DNA from: Alnus glutinosa
Lineage: Eukaryota > Streptophyta > Magnoliopsida > Fagales > Betulaceae
DNA length: 64,000 nt
Reading direction: 5' to 3'
Assembly (NCBI RefSeq): GCF_958979055.1
Contig: NC_084886.1
Location: forward strand, 7,144,154 to 7,208,153
Position 1 is the stretch's first letter. The number at the start of each line of letters is the position of its first letter. Positions 35,925 through 46,182 of the stretch are shown one piece after another. A program made the position numbers and the translations under genes. Below the pieces are notes generated by a model. The model had not been told where the DNA came from. It ran no database searches and saw only the letters and a list, made by a program, of their open reading frames with translations.

Positions 35925-36590
35925 ACGGAGTTATGGTTACAGTGGACGGTACGATTCTGATTGCAGGTGTTTGGGAAGAACGCTTTCATTGGTTTGGCCA
36001 TAAGTTTCTTTGCTGGTCTCTGCTTCTCTCTATTCTCTCCAGCATTCAATTTGGCAACAAATGATCAATGGCACACATTAAAGGAAGGGGTGCCTCACTT
36101 GTCTGTCTATACTGCATTTTTCTACTTCTCAGTCTCTTGTTTCGTCATCGCCATCATTCTAAACATCACCTTCCTTTACCACCCCGTACTAAATTTACCC
36201 AGATCATCTCTTAAGGCTTACCTGAGAGACTGGAACGGCCGAGGCTGGGCCCTTTTGGCTGGGATCTTGTGTGGGTTTGGGAATGGCCTCCAATTCATGG
36301 GAGGTCAAGCTGCAGGATATGCAGCAGCAGATGCTGTTCAGGTTAGTTTTATTTACATATACAAATTAGTATGTGCATACATAATGTTGTGTCCATACAA
36401 TGATGATACTGATAATCATACGATTTTCCGATATCAGGCACTTCCACTTGTGAGCACCTTCTGGGGCATACTTCTCTTTGGAGAGTATCGAAGATCATCT
36501 AGAAGAACATATGTATTGCTCATCAGCATGTTGTTTATGTTTATTGTAGCTGTTGCAGTTCTTATGGCATCATCAGGGCACCGAAAATAA
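32914..36590 (+). CDS. UPS: Ureide permease (UPS family allantoin/uracil transporter)
   Basis: Seven coding exons: 32914-33150, 33820-33958, 34108-34279, 35481-35524, 35635-35735, 35967-36341, 36438-36590. All are GT-AG, giving 1221 nt and 406 aa. The start MYVVESKGGAI is the family's usual start; no upstream in-frame ATG lies in the exon. Family signatures include LGTWPAVMTLLERRGRLPQH, DYSITNLLAA, GNLSTQYAWAFVGLSVTEV, LENRRAIKVFGK and GFGNGLQFMGGQAAGYAAAD. About ten membrane segments are split by a central hydrophilic loop (about 175-230). The loop is partly encoded by a 44-nt exon, and its sequence is poorly conserved across the family. UPS proteins are proton-coupled plasma-membrane importers of allantoin, uracil and related oxo-heterocycles. 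Intron 3 contains a miniature LTR element. The gene converges on RUS3. It looks functional. Which UPS paralogue it is stays open. Confidence 0.95.
34440..34948 (+). mobile_element. Miniature LTR retrotransposon (TRIM) in UPS intron 3
   Basis: The left LTR is 34440-34617 and the right LTR is 34800-34948. Both run TGTTRTGA...CTCCCCAACA and share TTGTGAGTGTTGA and ATAGTAGTTAATAT. The primer-binding site TGGTATCAGAGCC lies at 34620-34632 (initiator-Met tRNA), and the purine tract AAGGGGAGAT sits directly before the right LTR. The internal part is only about 180 bases and encodes nothing. Flanks AATCT and AATCC are an imperfect 5-bp duplication. The LTRs differ noticeably in length and sequence, so it is an old, non-autonomous fossil that keeps all cis parts. 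Confidence 0.88.
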
Positions 36591-38144
36591 GTATGCAGCT
36601 AAAAGGTTCTGGAAATTGCACAAAGCATAAATGATAAACATTAAAAACAGTTAATAAAGTTGTTGATTGGTTGAGATACAAAATAGCCATGTCAAGAGTA
36701 GAGGGCATTCCCAATATAGTCATTGGTAAAAGAGGACAACAAAGAGGGGTTAGGGGTGATAAGATAAACAAAAATATAAATTAAATTCTTAATGGATCTG
36801 TGTCAGCATGCTGTGGTTGATATAGGTACTGTCAATAAATGTATTTGCTTATATTTTTCTTTCAAGTATGTGAATTGCATAAGTGTATTTGAAAATGTTC
36901 ACTGTTTCAACCAGTAAATTTCTTTCAAGCAATTTGGGCCTTATGATAATGCTTTTTCTTCTTTAAATCACTTCAACTTCTATGCTCTACCTAGTTGATG
37001 GCCATTATGCAGGAAACCGGTTGATCATGATTGAATGTTCTATTCTATTCCTCCCTTACGAGTACGCGGTTGTGAAAATCATTATTGGATCCAAAATTCA
37101 ATGGTAATTTTCAGTGTAATGTAAGAAAACATGCACTGAAAAGTGCATGTAGTAGTTCTCTTCCATTTTTGAGACACCATATATGTTTGTGGTAACACGT
37201 TGTAATGCAAACATCATTCCCCCACCAAATGACCATTTTGCCAGTAAATTATAGACGCATGTTTGGTATTCAGCTTTTGATTTCAAGAATCAAAGAAGAT
37301 TTCTTCAAAAAAAATAGCTTCAAGCCACTCTAGCTTTTGGTTTTTATGATGGGGTTAGTGTCCGAGCACATTAGTTTTATATATAAGAGGCATTGAGGGG
37401 AATGATACATGCACTACAAGTGTGCAACTCCAAAGCACATTGAGATAGAGCCTACACATTGGACTCTGCCCTAATGTGCCTTGGAGCTGTGTACTTGTTG
37501 TAATTTTAGCATTTTCAACTCACAAATAGCAGTAGATTGGGAAATAGAATTAAAAATGCATTATTTTGGAAAAATAATAATAATAAAAAAATCTAAATTA
37601 AGAGTATGTAATCAAGATCTGTCCTCAACCCAAGTACTACTGACAAATTACACATATTTGCCCGATATTTTGCACCTAATAATACAAGAGGATAGCTTAA
37701 TTTACTTGACAGACAAAAATGTCCAAAAGTATAATCAAGGTTATTTCTGATGTCTAAATAATTTGACTAAAACCAACCCAAGTAGATTGCTAATGTGGTG
37801 CATCCATTCGCACCATCCAAGGCATGGATGAATAGGCAAAGTTGGGATCTTGCAACTTGAGCTTAGCATTAGAGTTGTTGAAAACTTGGTCTTCAAAAAA
37901 TGGTAAGAAATAAGCCATGTTGTATATAACTTGCGAAAAATAACGTATTGGCGGCAGCTAGAGGCATCGGTTAGATCCTCGTCCTCCCAAAATCGCAATT
38001 AACCCATGAATAACATTTGTCTGTGTTCCTCTGTCAAGATTTTCTGTCATCTAACTGTTATCTCTACTGATCAAACAATATCCCACCAATGGTGCCAATT
38101 TCACCTCTTATCATGGATGTTTATGTTGACTGACTACAAATTGC
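36591..38144. other. Convergent spacer between UPS and RUS3
   Basis: The stretch holds both 3' ends. A small inverted-repeat piece near 37395-37505 (ACAAGTGTGCAACTCCAAAG against TTGGAGCTGTGTACTTGT) is probably MITE remains. No gene was seen. Confidence 0.45.
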
Positions 38145-41100
38145 CTAGTCAATCTTTGAATCTAAAGGCCCACAGATCCAGTTGGCCTTCCAAATGATAG
38201 AATGTGATAGGAGCCGTTCTGTTTTCCAACCTGAGGACCTTAGCTGCGAACAAATGAAATTGGTACGTTATTTGAACCAGAAACAATATAGAAAAGTGAG
38301 AACATACAACAACATGCGCTACTGAATTGACAGCAAAATATTAAGATGTTTTTAGACGTGTTTGGTGTCATTCTCCTACCCCTATCCATCTCTTGACCAT
38401 CTTTTTTTTTAGATCAACCATTAAATCTGTAGGACGTACATATGAATCCCACATATTCAATAATGGATTTATACATCTCTTTTACGGAGATGGACAAGAG
38501 ATGAGTAGGAAAATGAAAACAAACATTTTATGTTTTTATGAGTAACCATTTTTTTTTTGTGCAGCCACACCAACATACAGAAAGGGACAGAACTTTTCCA
38601 ATAAATAATAGATATCAGGCATGCTCTACAGCATTTGGGGAATCCAAGCCTTTATCTTTATGCAACAGCACCAGGGTGGGACCCAACTGACATGTCAAGA
38701 TCAAGGGTTACTTGAGAAGTTGAGATAGATTTCTACCATTGTGAAAAAGGATAGTACTTAGGTATTTGCTCTTCTTCCAAATGGGCATAATGCATGATGC
38801 TATTTGGTCATGGAAGATGCAAATATGCAACTTGTTGACGTAAAAGGGTAAACATCAAAGATGTACCTTTTGAATAAAAACTCCATACTGTTTATCCATC
38901 CATGATTGGCTCTCCAAATGTACAGACCTGCTTTTCTCCGCAAGATTTGCCATAACAAGTGCATGAAAAAATGACTCCAAGCCATCCGCAGCTGTCGAGT
39001 CTTTATGCAGAATAACACTGACGATACCCTTCTTCTCCACTAGCAAGTACTTTGCTGTGAAGACCAAAAGAACAACTAATGAGCTAGAGATTTAATAGCT
39101 AATTCATTTGCTGGAAACTACTAAGTAGAGTTCAACCTTTCTTATAATGAGATCCAGCAGAATGCAACAGGTCCATCCTGTTCAAAAATATTGCCCAACT
39201 TGTCAATTTTGTACATTATTATGAAATTAATTAAGAGCAGTGAGATTATAGGAGCCAGCTCAGAGCTGTTTCTGTTAATAAGTATATTGAAAATCAAGCC
39301 ATGGTCTTGAATGGCAAATGCTTTGAGATATAAAAAGCAGTGATCCAATGATTGAGGTGCCTTCCCACAAAAGTTGTTGCAGGAGCACCAGCAGAACATC
39401 ACTGCTCTTTAAACCACACATGGTCCTAGATGGAAGATGAACCCTAACGTCTAAAGAAACCTTAATGTGAAGTTCATAGGCTAAATGAATTTTAAAAACT
39501 CACAGTTCCAGGTGATTAAATGAAGACACCCTCACACCAAAGTGTATTTGCATGTGCATATGTTTAGCACTCTTTGAGCTCCATGAAGTGGTCCACACGG
39601 GTAGAACATGCTCCGTCCTAGAGACTTTTTCAGGTGAGAGGACTGGAAAAAGAATTCAGATGTAAGCGATAAGTCCCATTAAAACTTATCAAAAAAATAT
39701 GAAACTTAAATCAAGCCTCAAAAAACATGATGGTGAGTCTGTATTAAATTAAAAAATAATATTGCACTATTACTCTTGCAGTATAGAATGTGGATTGTGT
39801 CAACAAACACGACCAGAACAACAAAATAACCCAGTATATAAATATTCAAGAGCAAGGTGCTTAGGCATGGTAAGCAACCTTTAATCTTTGATTGTATCAG
39901 TTGAAAATATATGCTACAAAGACATGGAATGGTAAGAACTTTGACCATGTACAGTGGACAAAAAATTGCTGGTTATCGAGACACTTCATTTTAGGAACTC
40001 AATTTAACAAATAGTTGCAAAGGCAGGAGAAGGGAAGAACAAACTTAGTTGCCCTAGGGAAACAACCACCACAGGGCCTACCTTGGCCAGTTTCCACGAA
40101 ATGCTGCAAAAGAATTGAGCTCCTCTCAGCATTTAATGAAGTCAATGCAAGGCACCTGACAGCCTTGTAGTTTGCTGCCAAAAAATAATAGTATTGTTGA
40201 ACAGAGCTTTGGTATAATCCACACACAGTAATAATGTAATTTCACAAAACTAAGATAGAACATACGACGAAAGAGATGAAACATCTCAAATCTTATATTT
40301 ATAATTAACTCCACACAGCCTCAACCCACAGATTTAAATGTCATAAAGGCTCCTGGAAGGTGCATGACAGGTGCCACGGTCGAAGAGAAGTTTCCATGTC
40401 AGCAATTATGTAGAAGAACTTACCATACATGTGGAACAGGGTGAGAGACAGAAAAGAAAACCAAATAGCTAGTGCATGCCCCATTGTAATGCGAGCAAGA
40501 AGCATTCCCAAAGCCATGCCAATCATTGTTGCCACAGTCTCTTGACTTCCTTCCTATCAGCATCATATAAAAGCAAGTCAACAGTCAATGCTAGCTAATT
40601 TAATAGAAGTTTCCACGGTTCTCATCCACTAGTAGAAAAGCATCAGCAGTACCTTGGCAGATATATCTGCGGCATTACTCTGAAGGGCAAAATGCTGTGT
40701 CAAAGCAGCTCTAGTTGCTCCACTTGCAACGCCAGCTAATTAGGAACACCATTTAGAAAAAGAGATGGAGTCACAAAAAAAAAAAAAAAAAGATTCTGAC
40801 CAAAATTCCCTTTCAGCATCTTTTTCCTTTTATTTTATTTGATGAAAACATATCAAAAAGGATATAAACGTATAAATATTATTGGAAAAAATCAATTCCT
40901 GTGTACTAGTCTGTCTCCTTTTGGAAATAAAATTTCTATTACTTACATAAAAAAATATTGTAAAAATGGACAAGTATTACAGAGGTTAAAACAAATGTAA
41001 GTCTGTTTAGCAGCTTTAATAGTGAAAATGATGTCTACATCAAAACTGACATCGATGATTATAAAAATTCAGCAGTACACGACAGAAACAACAGAAGTAA

Positions 41101-43892
41101 TTTTTAAATCATGCAGTTGGGAAAACAAAACAAAAAAAAAGTCGACTAGAAGCTGTCAGTAGATCTTAGTAGTTCTTCATATTGTGCGATTAGACAAAAC
41201 AGGTGCTTACTGAATGATCGTGATAGGCTCCCCAAGCAAACCACAAGCAGGAAAGCTGAAGGAAACAAAGGGGAAACGAGGTCCATCAACATTCCTGAAA
41301 CCAGTATAACAGCCTTTCTGGTCATTTCATTTTAAAGGCACAAATAATATTAACGTTCAAAACCATAACCAACTATATAGCAATCAGATATAACTGAAAC
41401 TAGTTTTCAAGTGAAGGGGGAATATAGGCACTGCATAAAAATCCTTGTCTTGTGGTACTCTCATGAATTTGTTGTACAGTACAAGGGCTTAAATTTCTTG
41501 AGGAAGAATTTTGGGAGAACATTCACCTATTAGAAATATGCAGGTCTACAGCAGTTAGAAACCATTGTCCACCACATCAGTGGCTATAGGGTCAACCAGC
41601 TATTAATGGCCAACAGCAATATTGTTTAGAAATAATAATTCATAACAAATGATAGCACTCTCAGACACCATGTTAAACAAAGGAAATAATATTCAAAGGA
41701 AAACCTACAAACAAAGTGTGATAATGCTGCATGAAAGAACTACAAAACCAGTGAAAATTTAAATACCCTTATTATTATGGTATCGATGAAATTAAGAAAT
41801 TAATAACTACAGCCAATTGGCATGTACTACTTGATAATGTAGCTTGTGTAATAATAGACAAAAAATTACCAATTATAGATGGATAATTTCACATAAAATG
41901 GCCTTCAACATAAATGAGACATGCAGATACGCTACTTACTTCAGATTGTTCAAATAAACAATAGTTTAAAAGAAATCATAGAAAGCCTATCAAAGTGTTA
42001 TATGCGCACACAACTTTGCGGAAGACATCCTTTTCCTCCTCATACAGTTTAGAAAGCAATAAATCAATGGACCAACACCAACCTATCGTAAAACCATTGA
42101 AAGTTAAAAATGTTAAGAATTTCAGATCTAAAAGAACAACTGCTGAGGCTAACAAGGTGATTTGTCATCACACATGAATGGGGAGCGTGTGGCTGCCTCT
42201 CTGTCTCTCATGCGCACACACACACATACATGGGGTTTTGAAGATGATGTTAAAGGATTCAAAACTGAAAGGAAAGAAAAATGATGAGAACATACCAAGA
42301 TCATTCATGAGATCTGCAACCAAACGCCACATTTTGGCATTGCTATCCAGGTTTGAGCCCTGAAGAGTAGAGGGTCATACATCAGTATGGTCTTGTGAGG
42401 AATCATGAGGACATTAATTTTAAGTAGGAAGTGAATACTTTTCAACTGTGCATACCCAGATGAGACAGATGCCTTTATCAAGTTAGCAACAAACCTTCTG
42501 AACTAACATTTTTTTTTTTGATAAGTAAGAAAATTTTATAACTCTGAACTAACATTTACTACCAAACCCATCTTTCTTCATAACAGGTGGATGCAAGTAT
42601 TTCTTAAGGTAATCCATTTAAACTGCATCCCATAAATATGAACAAAAGTAAACTCTAGATGTTATTTGTAATTACAGTAACAGAAGAACACAACAATTCA
42701 CCTGGTAGAATGTGAATATAATGCCTCCAAGCATTCCAGTTAGGTCCCTCAAAAACCACTGCAACAATTTCAATGTTTCAAATTTATGATCAACATATTC
42801 CAAATTCAAAAACTACTTAAAATATTAATAAAATGAAAAAAATTCACAATTTCCTATCGACTTAAACTTTTGAGATAACTAGTGATTTAACATAATATTA
42901 GAGCAATAGTCCTGAATTTAACTTATGTTTCCGTAATTCACTTTTCATTTCAATTTTGCCACACTTGTTAAGGGATCATTTGAGCCCACACGTGAGGTGA
43001 GTATTAAAATATTAATTAAATAACTAAATTCATCGTGCCATCCCAATTTAAGCTTTTGAAATAATCGGTGATTTAACACACTTGGGTTCAGCTGTTATTA
43101 ACACAACATTACACATTAAATCAATTTAAACTAATATATCCGTTGTCTGCCCACCTGAAATGTGGCACCAATTACAGTTGCGGATTTCTCACCGACCCCA
43201 ATAGCACTGAGAAGAGCCTAAAAGTGATTTTTGCACACCATCAGTAAGCCTTTGAAAATGGATTGAAAACTTATGAATGTGAAACACAGAGCTTACTTGT
43301 GTAGAAAGCATGGTCCGAATGTACGTGGAAAGACCCTAGAGAAGAAAAAAATTAATCCATGGGACGTATAGTTAGCAACGATTTTCCAATTTTGTTTCTT
43401 ACGGTTCCTTCGAATACATTAGCGTGTTGAAATTGATGTTGATTTTCTTTTACCTGCAGTAAATCCCAGACTTGAAAAGGTACATAATCTGGAGTCACAC
43501 TGCTAGGAAAACCCTGCATTTTTTATTTATTTTTTGGTTAACGAAGATTAACAAAACACGTATTGGGTTTGCTTTTTGTTTATCAAAGAAAAAGTAATTA
43601 TAGAAAAACCCAAAAAAAAAAAAAAAAAGCTTGCCTCGGGCACAAATGCTTGGAGAAACCGTCCCCAAACATGGTTGAATCGGCCACCGGACCTGTGTAT
43701 TTATTGGGAAAAATAAGTAAAGAAAATCTGAAAAGAAAAGAAAAGCCTTAACTAATGAAAAAAAAGAGAAGAAAACCTTTGGATGGTGAGAGAAGGGGAG
43801 GCTGTAATAGTGGCAGTTCTTGAGAGCTTGGTGGAAGAAGAGCCATTCCATTCTTCCAATATGATCTCCGACGACGATGCCTCCATCGACAT
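38145..43892 (-). CDS. RUS3: Root UVB-sensitive family protein (DUF647), RUS3-like
   Basis: Fifteen exons in transcript order: 43892-43777, 43692-43635, 43513-43454, 43335-43297, 43217-43155, 42758-42702, 42359-42296, 41294-41211, 40735-40653, 40553-40424, 40174-40082, 39642-39504, 39177-39137, 39054-38867, 38243-38145. The sum is 1314 nt and 437 aa. Fourteen introns; thirteen are GT-AG and intron 2 is GC-AG (GAG|GCAAGC). The DUF647 domain starts near residue 50 (FVPEGFPSSVTPDYVPFQVWDLLQ region) and includes FQWFLRDLTGMLGGIIF, KMWRLVADLMNDLGM, SGATRAALTQHFALQSNAADISAKEGSQE and NYKAVRCLALTSLNAERSS. A C-terminal globular part ends WKTERLLSHSIIWKANW. RUS1 and RUS2 act in UV-B and vitamin B6-linked root signalling and auxin transport; RUS3's role is undefined. 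Length and C-terminus suggest RUS3 rather than RUS1/2, an inference from memory. Several introns hold mobile DNA. Confidence 0.92.
38354..38529. mobile_element. hAT-type MITE in RUS3 intron 14
   Basis: A perfect 8-bp target-site duplication ATGTTTTT lies at 38346-38353 and 38530-38537. The inverted arms are GTGTTTGGTGTCATTCTCCT and, reversed, ATGTTTGTTTTCATTTTCCT, then CATCTCTTG.CCATC on both sides. The element is 176 bp and non-coding. The 8-bp duplication indicates hAT mobilisation. Confidence 0.8.
42512..42542 (-). mobile_element. 31-bp stub of a LINE-type insertion in RUS3 intron 6
   Basis: A 15-bp perfect direct repeat TCTGAACTAACATTT (42497-42511 and 42543-42557) flanks only about 31 bases. 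These are a T run followed by GATAAGTAAGAAAATTTTAT, the reverse complement of a poly(A)-tailed LINE 3' end like the one in erlin intron 1. Target-primed insertion with almost complete 5' truncation explains it. Confidence 0.8.
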
Positions 43893-45051
43893 CTCAGTCT
43901 AAGTCTCTCTCTCTCTCTCTCTTCGCCTGATCGATTAGAGAGCGAGGGAGACACAGAGAGATATAGAGAGAGAGAGCTCAGTTTTGTTTTGTTTTTCCCG
44001 TACAAGTGGCCAAGTGGGCAGCTTTGTTCCTTTGACCAAACTGTCTTGTAAAAACCCAGTTCCGCTATTTGCAGTTTGCACGTACTGTCAGATTTTTTTT
44101 GATTTTTTTTTTTTTTAAAATAAAAAATAAAAAATCACGAGGCTAGATGAAGATCCGAACTGGTTCCTGAATACGTGCAATCCATCATCACTTTATCTGT
44201 GAGTAATGCTATATGGCACATGTACAGAATAACTATGAGGTCATTCCCATGGGAGGAGAAGCATCCTCTCCGTTTCAGGATTGAGATCTTTTAAAAAAAA
44301 TTCAAATGAAATGAAAAGAATCCAAATTCATTCAAGATAGGATTCTAGGAGGTGTAATTCCTAAAATGAACAGCTTGTATTGGTCTACGTTAGTAATTAA
44401 TATATTTTTTTTTTAAAAAAATATTAATGGGTCGATGGATCACTCCTTAAGGTGGTCGGCCACACTTTTTTAGGTGGATCATCTCCTTACCTTTAAAAGA
44501 ATGGTTAATCATCCAAAGATATGTTTCGGTCAGCCAACCTTCTTAAAAGGTGAATAAGTAGTTGACTACCTAAAAGTGTGATGTAACCTCTCCTAAGCCG
44601 ATCCCACAACGGAAGTCTCTAAAGGCGGTTTACGAGGGCCTAAGGGTGGAGCAATCAACCTCAATTGTTCGAGATCGATGGATGGTTAGCCATTCCAGTT
44701 ACATGAGATTTTTTTTCTTAAATGTTAACTAGATCCTTGAAATCGTAGGGACATCAATTTCTTAAGAATAATTCTAATGAGAATACTGTAGAAGCTAAGT
44801 TTCTAACTCCCAACTTTTACATTATAAGATTTAATTATGACCCATCATTCCAACTTCTCCCTTATAGTTAGGGTTTTTTTGTTTGTTAATTTTACTCTTG
44901 ACATACCCATGAGGGATATGATCAACCATGAACATTATTGAACAAAGAGATTGTTTTTGAGTTTTGACGACTGTGTTGTTTCGATTGTTTCTGTTACTGG
45001 TTTTTAGTAGTCTACGGGTCTTTAATGGATTCCTTCTCGACAATAGTAAAG

Positions 45052-45087
<36 letters not shown>

Positions 45088-45699
45088 TAAAGGTCTTAAA
45101 AATTTATTAAATATACAAAAAATAGTGGCATTTTTATTTTATTTGTTAATGTATTTTGGGGAGTGTTTTATATATTTTTTTTTATTTGAAAAAGTATTAC
45201 AATGTTACATAAAAATGAAAACTATTTTTAAAAGTTTTTCTGGTGGGGTTAATAGGACATAAATTGATTATAAATTAGTTTATAAGAAATTGCTTACAAA
45301 CCACCGTATAAAATTGGCACGTGTTATTTAGCTATTAAGACAAAGCATGTGAAAATCAAATGCTATTAAAAAAAAATAAAAATGCAATTATGTCATTTTT
45401 TAAAATTTCAAAGAATACATTGTCGATTTTAGAGGTTAATTTATAGAAATTTGTGTCATTTTTATATTCTAAATTAAGGAAAACAAATTAACGGATTAAA
45501 TTATGAAAATAAACAAATAAAAATCTAAGCCTTTATATTTTTAATTTTTAAGTATAACAATTTCTTTATGGAAAGCTTCAGTTTCCTGTAAAAAAAAAAA
45601 AAAAAAGTATAACAGTGTAATGCTAATATTTTTCGCAAATCTGTTTTCGCTTTTGAAATAGGCATAAAATATTCCAATGAGAAAGCAAAAAGGTTTAAT
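43893..45699. other. Spacer between RUS3 and the tRNA cluster
   Basis: The first 100 bases carry CT/GA repeats (43905-43922 and 43956-43977), probably in the RUS3 leader or core promoter. Further on the DNA is AT-rich, with a TA microsatellite at 45057-45084. GAGTAATGCTATATGGCACA near 44202 resembles one end of the GAGTAAT MITE family, but no partner end was found. No gene. Confidence 0.45.
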
Positions 45700-45723
45700 C
45701 GCTAGAAGGAGGGCTTGAACCTC

Positions 45724-45756
<33 letters not shown>

Positions 45757-45773
45757 AACTGAGCTATTCCAGC
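45700..45773 (-). tRNA. tRNA-Asn (GUU), copy 1
   Basis: On the minus strand the sequence folds fully. The acceptor stem is GCTGGAA/TTCTAGC (one G-T pair) and the D stem is GCTC/GAGC. The anticodon stem is TGTGG/CCACA with loop CTGTTAA (anticodon GTT), and the T stem is GGAGG/CCTCC with loop TTCAAGC. The discriminator base is G. It has no intron. A T run (CCTTTTTGC) lies about 10 bases downstream as a pol III terminator. Confidence 0.95.
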
Positions 45774-45845
45774 TATTGCTTGGTATGCTTCCTTCAGCTT
45801 TTAATTTTTACTACTTTAAATAAAAAATAACAAAAAAAATTGAAA

Positions 45846-45869
45846 CGCTAGAAGGAGGGGTCGAACCTC

Positions 45870-45902
<33 letters not shown>

Positions 45903-45919
45903 AACTGAGCTATTCCAGC
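45846..45919 (-). tRNA. tRNA-Asn (GUU), copy 2
   Basis: It is the same molecule as copy 1 except for the T loop, TTCGACC, the more canonical form. All stems pair. The downstream pol III terminator is a T8 run (AATTTTTTTTG). Confidence 0.95.
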
Positions 45920-45989
45920 TGTTAGTTATATTGCTTCATTAACCTTTTATTAATACATTAAAAAATATAAGAAAACCAAAAAATTGAAA

Positions 45990-46063
45990 CGCTAGAAGGA
46001 GGGCTTGAACCTCCGACCTTGTGGTTAACAGCCACACGCTCTAGCCAACTGAGCTATTCCAGC
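45990..46063 (-). tRNA. tRNA-Asn (GUU), copy 3
   Basis: It is identical to copy 1 except for one base at the D arm (GGCTAGAGC instead of GGTTAGAGC), outside the stem pairing. The downstream T6 run (AATTTTTTGG) is the terminator. The spacer and 3' flank resemble copy 2 (CAATTTTTT after the gene), which suggests duplication of a unit of about 145 bp. Confidence 0.95.
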
Positions 46064-46182
46064 TGTTGCTTGCAGTTCTTTCTTTTAATAATATATAAAC
46101 TAAATTACTTACTCACACAAGAATGGCAGGAAACAGAAATAGCCAAGAAGGGAAACAGAGAAGATGGGAGGATCAGTGAGCG

